Position numbers and translations under genes: made by a program. DNA of 5,626 bases from Actinomycetota bacterium (lineage in GTDB: Bacteria; Actinomycetota; Thermoleophilia; Solirubrobacterales; Thermoleophilaceae), in the NCBI GenBank assembly GCA_005885165.1, contig VAXR01000058.1, positions 1 to 5,626 on the forward strand, written 5' to 3'. Below are positions 1 to 4,944 of this stretch, one piece after another. The notes under the pieces are model-generated. The model was not told the origin of the DNA, made no database searches, and saw only the letters and a program-made list of their open reading frames with translations. Each line of letters starts with the position of its first letter. The stretch's first letter is position 1.

Positions 1-1
1 T

Positions 2-190
2 GTGGCCGAGATCCTGGGCCGCGACGGCGTCTGCATCCGCGCCGGCCACCACTGCACGATGCCGCTGATGCGGCGGCTGGGCGTCCCGGCGACGTCGCGC
101 GCCAGCATCGGGATACACAACACGCGCGCCGACGTCGATCGCCTGGTCGACGGCCTCGCCAGGGTGCGGCGCATCTTCGAGCTCGCCTAG
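2..190 (+). CDS. sufS: SufS cysteine desulfurase, C-terminal fragment
   Basis: This is the last 62 residues of a class II (SufS-type) cysteine desulfurase, a PLP enzyme that removes sulfur from L-cysteine and holds it as a persulfide for the SUF machinery. The gene is cut by the left window edge, so GTG at position 2 is an internal valine and not a start. The fragment carries the signature RAGHHC followed by PLM. Its cysteine (fragment residue 18, bases 53-55) matches the catalytic Cys of the family (Cys361 in B. subtilis SufS, Cys364 in E. coli). An arginine 15 residues later, in TSRAS, matches the substrate-carboxylate-binding Arg379 of E. coli. The PLP lysine and most of the fold lie outside the window. 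The stop is followed 11 nt later by sufU, its usual partner. Identity is secure; the state of the rest of the gene cannot be seen. Confidence 0.95.
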   Translation: MAEILGRDGVCIRAGHHCTMPLMRRLGVPATSRASIGIHNTRADVDRLVDGLARVRRIFELA

Positions 191-193
191 GGA
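189..193 (+). promoter_or_regulatory. Ribosome binding site for sufU
   Basis: AGGGA overlaps the sufS TAG stop and sits 8 nt before the GTG start at 202. It supports that GTG as the start and suggests translation of sufU is coupled to that of sufS. Confidence 0.6.
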
Positions 194-201
194 CCTCTGC
201 C

Positions 202-630
202 GTGGACCAGCTGTATCGCGAGCAGATACTCGACCACTACAAGCACCCCCACAACTTCGGGGAGCTCGAGAATCCCGACCTCGAGTTCGTGGACCTCAAC
301 CCGCTCTGCGGCGACGAGCTGCGCGTCCAGCTGCGAACCGACGACGATGGCAGGATCGAGGAGATCCGCTTCTCCGGGCAGGGCTGCGCGATCAGCCAGG
401 CGGCGGCGTCGCTGGTCTCCGACGAGGTGAAGAGGATGTCGGTCGGCGATCTGCTGCGGCTCGACAAGTCGTTCGTGCTCGACCTGCTCGGGATCGACAT
501 CTCGGCAACCCGGATGAAGTGCGCGCTCCTGTCGCTGAAGGTCCTCAAGTCGGCCAGCCTCGGTGCCGCCGCCGACTGGGAGCAGGCCGAGTACGTCGAG
601 GGCGGAGTGCGCGATGTGAGCGGCCTGTGA
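202..630 (+). CDS. sufU: SufU-type sulfur-transfer / scaffold-like protein
   Basis: This 142-residue protein of the IscU/SufU/NifU-N family most likely accepts the persulfide from SufS and passes it to SufBCD. The N-terminus (LYREQILDHYKHP) is typical of the family. The zinc-site ligands known from B. subtilis SufU (Cys41, Asp43, Cys66, Cys128) are present as Cys36 and Asp38 in NPLCGDE, Cys62 in GQGCAISQAA, and Cys107 in RMKC. The residue before the third Cys is Lys, as in SufU, whereas IscU has His there; the IscU LPPVK chaperone motif is absent. Position next to sufS also favours SufU. The odd point is the Cys62-Cys107 distance of 45 residues. It is 62 in B. subtilis SufU and 43 in E. coli IscU, so the usual SufU insertion is largely missing. 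The GTG start follows an AGGGA ribosome site. The gene is in a sufS-sufU transcription unit. Confidence 0.93.
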   Translation: MDQLYREQILDHYKHPHNFGELENPDLEFVDLNPLCGDELRVQLRTDDDGRIEEIRFSGQGCAISQAAASLVSDEVKRMSVGDLLRLDKSFVLDLLGIDISATRMKCALLSLKVLKSASLGAAADWEQAEYVEGGVRDVSGL

Positions 631-647
631 GCAGCCGAGCCTGCCGC

Positions 648-653
648 TACCAT
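648..653 (+). promoter_or_regulatory. Possible -10 element (TACCAT) upstream of the Rieske gene
   Basis: The hexamer TACCAT fits the TANNNT pattern of actinobacterial -10 boxes and lies in the 65-nt gap between sufU and the Rieske gene. It would place a transcription start near 660 and leave a leader of about 35 nt before the ATG at 696. No convincing -35 box lies at the expected distance, so this is only a candidate. Confidence 0.25.
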
Positions 654-671
654 TCGACGGGGAAATCCGAC

Positions 672-700
672 TTGACCAGTAGGACTTAGATTCATATGAC
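672..700 (+). promoter_or_regulatory. Sigma70-like promoter match overlapping the Rieske start codon
   Basis: TTGACC (672-677) is followed by a 17-nt spacer and TATGAC (695-700), close to the TTGACA / TATAAT consensus at the ideal spacing. The stretch is AT-rich for this window. The -10 box covers the ATG at 696, so transcription would begin near 707, inside the Rieske gene. If real, it could make a separate transcript for sufB and sufD but not for the full-length Rieske protein. It may equally be chance. Confidence 0.3.
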
Positions 701-1022
701 ACGAGTGGCTGAGAAGATCGACATCTGCCCCGTCTCGGAGCTCCCTCCGGGCGGTATGCGCATGGTCGAGTGGGAGGACCTTGAGATCGGGGTCTTCAAC
801 TGCAAGGGCGAGATCCTCGCGATCGAGGACCGCTGCTCGCACGACAACGGCACGCTGGTCGAGGGGGAGCTCGATCAGGAGACGTGCACGGTGGAGTGCC
901 CGCGTCACGGCTCGCGCTTCGACCTGCACACGGGCAAGCCGCTCGCGCTCCCCGCGTACGTGCCGGTCGAGACGTTTCCTGTCACGATCGAGGACGAGAT
1001 GATCAAGGTAGAGGTGGAATAG
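696..1022 (+). CDS. Rieske-type [2Fe-2S] ferredoxin
   Basis: This 108-residue soluble protein is a single Rieske domain, similar in size to the ferredoxin components of aromatic-ring dioxygenases and to NirD-like proteins. The cluster ligands are visible: Cys47 and His49 in RCSHDN, and Cys68 and His71 in CPRHGSRFD. The first pair and the second pair are separated by 18 residues. The N-terminal stretch DICPVSELPPGG and the final VEVE strand are typical of the fold. There is no signal peptide or membrane segment, so it should be cytosolic. ATG at 696 is the first start after an in-frame TAG at 687; a weak AGGA lies 11 nt upstream. The gene lies between sufU and sufB, and its stop is 2 nt before the sufB start. 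Rieske proteins occur in SUF operons of other actinobacteria, where a role in electron supply or as a cluster client is assumed and not proven. A ring-dioxygenase role is less likely, as no oxygenase gene is nearby. Confidence 0.9.
   Translation: MTRVAEKIDICPVSELPPGGMRMVEWEDLEIGVFNCKGEILAIEDRCSHDNGTLVEGELDQETCTVECPRHGSRFDLHTGKPLALPAYVPVETFPVTIEDEMIKVEVE
1011..1017 (+). promoter_or_regulatory. Ribosome binding site for sufB
   Basis: GAGGTGG lies within the last codons of the Rieske gene and 7 nt before ATG at 1025. It settles the sufB start: the same frame is open further upstream to 884, but that extension overlaps the Rieske gene in another frame and resembles nothing in SufB. Confidence 0.8.
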
Positions 1023-1024
1023 CC

Positions 1025-2458
1025 ATGGCGACGCCCAAGACCATTGCCGAGCAGCGCGCGCTGAAGGGCATCAACGCCGACTACGCGGAGCGCTTCGGCT
1101 TCCACGACGCCGAGAACTACCTCTACAAGGCGCCGAAGGGCCTGAACCGCGAGATCGTCGAGAAGATCTCCGAGTTCAAGTCGGAGCCGCAGTGGATGCG
1201 CGACTTCCGGCTGAAGGCGCTCGAGCACTTCCTCGCCCGGCCGATGCCCACCTGGGGCTCGCCGAGCCTCGCTCAGGTCGACTTCGACAACATCCACTAC
1301 TTCGTGCGCGCGTCCGAGAAGGCCTCGCGCTCGTGGGACGAGGTCCCCGAGGACGTGAAGAAGACGTTCGACCGCCTGGGCATCCCTGAGGCGGAACGCA
1401 AGTTCCTCGCCGGCGTCGGGGCTCAGTACGAGTCCGAGGTGGTGTACCACCAGGTACGCGAGGACCTCGAGAAGCAGGGCGTGGAGTTCCTCGACATGGA
1501 CTCTGGCCTGCGCGAGCACGAGGACCTCGTGCGCGAGTACTTCTCCACCGTCATCCCGGCGAACGACAACAAGCTCGCGGCCCTGAACTCAGCCGTGTGG
1601 TCCGGCGGTTCGTTCGTGTACGTCCCGCCGGGTGTGCACGTGGAGATGCCGCTGCAGGCGTACTTCCGCATCAACACGGAGAACATGGGCCAGTTCGAGC
1701 GGACGCTGATCATCGCCGACGAGGGCTCGTACGTGCACTATGTGGAGGGGTGCACCGCGCCCACGTATTCATCGGATTCGCTGCATTCGGCGGTCGTCGA
1801 GCTGATCGCCAAGCCCGGCGCTCGCATTCGCTACACGACGGTGCAGAACTGGTCGCAGAACGTCTTCAACCTCGTGACCAAGCGTGCGATCGCGCAGGAA
1901 CACGCGACGGTCGAGTGGGTGGACTGCAATCTCGGGTCGAAGCTCACGATGAAGTACCCGAGCGTTTACCTCCTCGGCGAGGAGGCGCACGGCGAGATCC
2001 TCTCCATCGCGTTCGCGGGCAACGGCCAGCACCAGGATGCGGGCGGCAAGATCATCCACGCCGCGCCGCGCACCACCTCCAACATCTTCGCCAAGTCGAT
2101 CTCCAAGGACGGCGGGCGCTCGAGCTACCGCGGGCTGCTCGAGGTGGCTAAGGGCGCGACCGAGGCCAGGTCCACGGTCGTCTGCGACGCCCTTCTGCTC
2201 GACGAGGAGTCGCGGTCGGACACCTACCCGACCATCCGCATCGGCGAGGACGACGTGAACGTGGGCCACGAGGCGACCGTCTCGAAGATCGGGGACGAGC
2301 AGCTCTTCTACCTGAAGGCACACGGGATCCCGGAGGACGAGGCGTCGAAGATGATCGTCAACGGCTTCATCGAGCCGATCACGAAGGAGCTCCCGATGGA
2401 GTACGCCGTCGAGATGAACCGCCTGATCGAGCTGCAGATGGAGGGCTCGATTGGCTGA
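1025..2458 (+). CDS. sufB: SufB, Fe-S cluster scaffold subunit
   Basis: This 477-residue protein is a full-length SufB, the subunit of the SufBC2D complex on which the Fe-S cluster is assembled in the cytosol. The N-terminal helical part (about 1-130, with ENYLYKAPKGLN and EPQWM) leads into the beta-helix core, which carries NSAVWSGGSFVYVPPGV, then VEGCTAP, VQNW, FNLVTKR and the C-terminal segment ending in LQMEGSIG. Cys243 in EGCTAP corresponds to Cys254 of E. coli, linked to sulfur entry. Cys387 in VVCDALL corresponds to Cys405, a cluster-building residue. His415 and Glu416 in GHEATVSKIG correspond to His433 and Glu434; the spacing of 28 residues from the key Cys is identical. Only three cysteines are present in all (243, 301, 387). 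The start is fixed by the GAGGTGG site and lies 2 nt after the Rieske stop. The end overlaps sufD by 8 nt. No inteins or interruptions are seen. Confidence 0.97.
   Translation: MATPKTIAEQRALKGINADYAERFGFHDAENYLYKAPKGLNREIVEKISEFKSEPQWMRDFRLKALEHFLARPMPTWGSPSLAQVDFDNIHYFVRASEKASRSWDEVPEDVKKTFDRLGIPEAERKFLAGVGAQYESEVVYHQVREDLEKQGVEFLDMDSGLREHEDLVREYFSTVIPANDNKLAALNSAVWSGGSFVYVPPGVHVEMPLQAYFRINTENMGQFERTLIIADEGSYVHYVEGCTAPTYSSDSLHSAVVELIAKPGARIRYTTVQNWSQNVFNLVTKRAIAQEHATVEWVDCNLGSKLTMKYPSVYLLGEEAHGEILSIAFAGNGQHQDAGGKIIHAAPRTTSNIFAKSISKDGGRSSYRGLLEVAKGATEARSTVVCDALLLDEESRSDTYPTIRIGEDDVNVGHEATVSKIGDEQLFYLKAHGIPEDEASKMIVNGFIEPITKELPMEYAVEMNRLIELQMEGSIG
2440..2445 (+). promoter_or_regulatory. Ribosome binding site for sufD, inside sufB
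   Basis: GGAGGG lies 5 nt before TTG at 2451, within the last codons of sufB. The next in-frame start, GTG at 2466, would be 20 nt away, so the site favours the TTG. Together with the 8-nt overlap it suggests that ribosomes finishing sufB restart on sufD. Confidence 0.7.
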
Positions 2459-3713
2459 CGTCGCCGTGCGCGAACCGGGCTGGTTGGCGGCGCGCCGGGA
2501 GCGCGCCGCTCGTGTCTCTGGGGAGCTCGAGCTGCCCAACTTCAAGGGCAGGCCCGGTTGGGAGTTCACGGATCTCACCGGACTCGAGCTCGATCGGTAC
2601 GAGCCGGCGACGGACGGCGACCTCGGGACGGCAGGCAGCGCGCCGGCGCTTTTCGAGCCGAACGGCCAGCTTCGGCTCAACCAGGTCGACGGCGCCGCCG
2701 AAGCGCCCGAGGCGCCGGACACCCCCGACGAGCCGATCACGACGTCGCTCGCGGCCGCCGCGGAGCGCTACCCCGAGCTCGTCGAGCGCCACCTCGGCAC
2801 GGTCGTGGCGCAGGACGACCCGTTCGTCGCCCGCAACGACGCCGGCTGGACCGGCGGGCTCTTCGTCTACGTCCCGCGCGGCAAGCGGCTCGAGGCACCG
2901 GTTCTCGCCTCCTCGATTCAGGACGCCGCCGGGGCCAGCCTGGTCCGGCGCAGCCTGATAGTGCTCGACGAGGGCGCCGAGGCCGAGGTCTGGGAGCAGT
3001 ACCTGAGCACGACCGCGGACGTTGACGGCCTCTTCAACGCCGTCACGGAGATCGTCGTCGGGCCGAATGCGCGGCTCCGCTACGTCTGCGGCCAGGGCCT
3101 GTCGGAGAGGGCGTGGGTGTTCGGAACCCAGCGCGCGGTCGTCGATCAGGACGGGTCGCTCGACTGGGTCGCGCTCGGGTTCGGCTCGGCGCGCGGACGC
3201 GTTCGGATGGAGACTCAGCTACGCGGCGCCGGCGCGGGCGCCAAGGTGACCGGCGCATACGCCGGGCGCGGGCGCCAGCACCTCGACTTCGACACAACCC
3301 AGGAGCACGCCGCGCCCAACACCACCTCGGACCTGGCGTTCCGCGGCGTCCTGGGCGGCCGCGCGACGGCCGTCTGGAAGGGGATGATCCGCGTCGATCC
3401 CGGCGCCCAGCAGACCGACGCCTTCCAGGAGTCGCGCAACCTGCTCCTGTCGAAGCGCGCTCACGCCGACGCGATCCCGGGGCTCGAGATCGAGGCGAAC
3501 GACGTGCGCTGCACCCACGCGGCGGCGATCGCCCAGGTCGACCGCGAGCAGGTCTTCTACCTGATGTCGCACGGCCTGCCGCGCGACGCGGCCACGAGGC
3601 TGGTGATCGACGGCTTCCTCCAGGCGCTGGTCGACCGCTTCGCCGAGGGCGCCCTCCGCGACGCCGTCTCGAGCGCTCTCGAGCATCGCCTCGCGGCCGT
3701 GCTGGGCGACTAG
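2451..3713 (+). CDS. sufD: SufD, Fe-S cluster assembly subunit
   Basis: This 420-residue protein is SufD, the paralogue and partner of SufB in the SufBC2D complex. It opens with PGWLAARRERA and the segment FKGRPGWEFTDLTGLEL, typical of SufD N-termini. An Ala/Pro/Glu/Asp-rich linker (about 81-95) precedes the beta-helix core, in which GGLFVYVPRG parallels the matching SufB strand. Further family blocks are TTSDLAFRGVLGG, DAFQESRNLLLS, and HADAIPGLEIEANDVRCTH. His356 in CTH matches the SufD His360 that works with SufB Cys405 in E. coli; Cys354 matches Cys358. After this His the usual GAT-type stretch reads AAAIAQ. The C-terminus EQVFYLMSHGLPRDAATRLVIDGFLQ is typical. The start is the rare TTG, supported by GGAGGG. 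The gene overlaps sufB by 8 nt and ends the SUF part: sufC does not follow. Confidence 0.95.
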   Translation: MADVAVREPGWLAARRERAARVSGELELPNFKGRPGWEFTDLTGLELDRYEPATDGDLGTAGSAPALFEPNGQLRLNQVDGAAEAPEAPDTPDEPITTSLAAAAERYPELVERHLGTVVAQDDPFVARNDAGWTGGLFVYVPRGKRLEAPVLASSIQDAAGASLVRRSLIVLDEGAEAEVWEQYLSTTADVDGLFNAVTEIVVGPNARLRYVCGQGLSERAWVFGTQRAVVDQDGSLDWVALGFGSARGRVRMETQLRGAGAGAKVTGAYAGRGRQHLDFDTTQEHAAPNTTSDLAFRGVLGGRATAVWKGMIRVDPGAQQTDAFQESRNLLLSKRAHADAIPGLEIEANDVRCTHAAAIAQVDREQVFYLMSHGLPRDAATRLVIDGFLQALVDRFAEGALRDAVSSALEHRLAAVLGD

Positions 3714-3743
3714 CCCGAACCGCCAAGCCGCCGCACGAGCACC

Positions 3744-3749
3744 GATACT
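3744..3749 (+). promoter_or_regulatory. Possible -10 element for a leaderless M20 peptidase transcript
   Basis: GATACT shares the key A and T positions of the -10 box (4 of 6 with TATAAT) and ends 7 nt before ATG at 3757. This would put the transcription start at or next to the A of the ATG. The 43-nt gap after sufD has no convincing Shine-Dalgarno site, only GGGG 3 nt from the start. I see no good -35 box. Confidence 0.35.
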
Positions 3750-3756
3750 GGGGCCC

Positions 3757-4890
3757 ATGCAGGCTTGGGTCGAGGCGGAGGCCGCGCGCCTGGCGCGCCG
3801 GATCGAGCGCGAGCTCGAGGCGCTCGTGGCCGTCTCCTCGCCGTCGGGCGACTCACATGGAGCCGAGGAGGCCGTGTCTCTCTGCGCGGCGCTCCTCCCC
3901 GCCGACGCCGAGACCGAGCGACTTCCGTCCTCGACCAAGGGGTACGCGCCGGACCTCCTGGCGCGGATCCGCGGCACCGGATCCAAGCGGGTGGCCCTTC
4001 TCGGCCACATCGACACGGTCGTGACGCACGACGCCCACCGCGCCCTCCAGCGCCAGGATGACCGCCTGGTCGGCTCGGGCGCGGTCGACATGAAGGGCGG
4101 CGTGGTGCTGGCCCTCGGCGTGCTCGATGCCCTCGCGGCCCGCCCGGAGACGTTCGCGGAGATCGCCCTCCTGCTCGTGACCGACGAGGAATGGCGCGTC
4201 GGCGGGCTCGACCACGCCAGCCGCCTCGCTGACTTCGACGCCTGCTTCTGCTTCGAGGCGGGTCAGGCCGGCCCGGGCGGCGAGGAGGGCGTGATCGTGA
4301 AGCGCAAGGCGGCCGGTACCCTGCGCGTTCGAGCGGAGGGGCGGTCCTCGCACTCGGGGTCGGCGCCCGACCGCGGCCGGAACGCTCTGCTCGCCCTCGC
4401 TCACGCCGCCGAGCGCGTCGCAGGCTGCCACGACCCCGGCGGCGACAAGCAGCTCAGCGCCGTCCCGACGATCATGAACAGCGGCGAGGCGTTCAACGTC
4501 GTCCCCGCCAGCGGCGAGCTCTTCTGCGACCTCCGCGCCGAGAGCCAGGCGGCGTTCGAGACCGTGATCGCCAGCGTGCCCCCGGAGGTCGGCGGCGCCA
4601 TGCTCGAGAGCGAGCTGGTGAGGCTGTGGCCGAGCATGGACGCTCGCGAGGCCACGCGGCCGCTGCTCGACCACGCCGGCGAGCTGCTCGGCCGTCCGGT
4701 CGTGGGGATGGAGCGCGGCGGCGCGAGCGACGCGAGCCATGTGGCGGCGCTCGTTCCGCTCACCGTCGACGGCCTGGGGCCCCGCGGTGGCAGCGCGCAC
4801 AGCCCCAACGAGTACGTGCTCGCCGACTCGCTCCATACCCGCGCGGAGGTCGCGCTGGCGGTGGTGGCGTCGCTGCTCGACATCGCCTAG
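3757..4890 (+). CDS. M20-family metallopeptidase (carboxypeptidase G2 / ArgE-DapE-like)
   Basis: This 377-residue zinc hydrolase belongs to the M20 peptidase clan, which cleaves amide bonds of small substrates such as terminal glutamate or N-acylated amino acids. The expected two-metal site is complete: His84 and Asp86 in LLGHIDTV, bridging Asp111 in GAVDMKGG, the base Glu144 and ligand Glu145 in TDEEWRVGG, Glu167 in CFEAGQ, and His348 in GGSAHSPNEY. The dimerisation domain (from about 175 to 285) carries RSSHSGSAPDRGRNAL with His199, and GGASDASH follows in the returning catalytic domain. Glu at 167, in place of the Asp of some subfamilies, points toward carboxypeptidase G2-like members, but the substrate cannot be read from sequence. 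No signal peptide is seen, so it is probably cytosolic. It lies 43 nt after sufD; no functional tie to Fe-S assembly is evident. ATG at 3757 is the likely start, without a clear ribosome site. Confidence 0.9.
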   Translation: MQAWVEAEAARLARRIERELEALVAVSSPSGDSHGAEEAVSLCAALLPADAETERLPSSTKGYAPDLLARIRGTGSKRVALLGHIDTVVTHDAHRALQRQDDRLVGSGAVDMKGGVVLALGVLDALAARPETFAEIALLLVTDEEWRVGGLDHASRLADFDACFCFEAGQAGPGGEEGVIVKRKAAGTLRVRAEGRSSHSGSAPDRGRNALLALAHAAERVAGCHDPGGDKQLSAVPTIMNSGEAFNVVPASGELFCDLRAESQAAFETVIASVPPEVGGAMLESELVRLWPSMDAREATRPLLDHAGELLGRPVVGMERGGASDASHVAALVPLTVDGLGPRGGSAHSPNEYVLADSLHTRAEVALAVVASLLDIA

Positions 4891-4917
4891 CCGGCAGCCG
4901 GTACGCGCGTTCACAGC

Positions 4918-4944
4918 GGCGGCGCGCATTAAGCTCGCGCCACC
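4918..4944. repeat. Imperfect inverted repeat before the GH15 start
   Basis: GGCGCG (4921-4926) and CGCGCC (4936-4941) form a perfect 6-bp inverted repeat with a 9-nt centre. Past one mismatch (C4920/A4942), two more pairs form (4918-4919 with 4943-4944). The centre holds the possible -10 box TAAGCT. No T-run follows, so it is not a standard terminator. It could be an operator, a hairpin after the peptidase gene, or chance in GC-rich DNA. Confidence 0.35.
4930..4935 (+). promoter_or_regulatory. Possible -10 element for the GH15 gene
   Basis: TAAGCT fits the TANNNT pattern and ends 9 nt before TTG at 4945. No Shine-Dalgarno-like run lies between them, so a leaderless or near-leaderless mRNA is plausible. 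TTCACA at 4910-4915 differs from the -35 consensus at one base, but the spacer of 14 nt is shorter than the ideal 17. Confidence 0.35.

Noticed and set aside
619..648. Inverted repeat AGCGGC / GCCGCT around the sufU stop
   Set aside because: A 6-bp stem with an 18-nt loop and no T-run is expected by chance in GC-rich DNA.
884..1024. Upstream extension of the sufB frame
   Set aside because: It overlaps the Rieske coding sequence in a different frame, has no SufB-like residues, and the GAGGTGG site points to ATG at 1025.
1597..2151. Second plus-strand frame of 184 codons inside sufB
   Set aside because: It is a shifted-frame shadow of the conserved SufB core; Arg/Ala/Gly-rich with no ribosome site or motif.
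259..2531. Identical 12-mer GGGGAGCTCGAG at 259-270 and 2520-2531
   Set aside because: Both copies are coding and mainly spell Glu-Leu-Glu with favoured codons; a chance match and not a repeat element.
1769..2740. Minus-strand open frame of 323 codons opposite sufB and sufD
   Set aside because: It is antisense to conserved sufB and sufD coding sequence, spans their junction, and has low-complexity Arg/Ala/Leu content; explained by codon bias.
3703..3717. Small hairpin GGGC-gacta-GCCC at the sufD stop as a terminator
   Set aside because: The stem is only 4 bp plus one wobble pair and no T-run follows; too weak to call a terminator.
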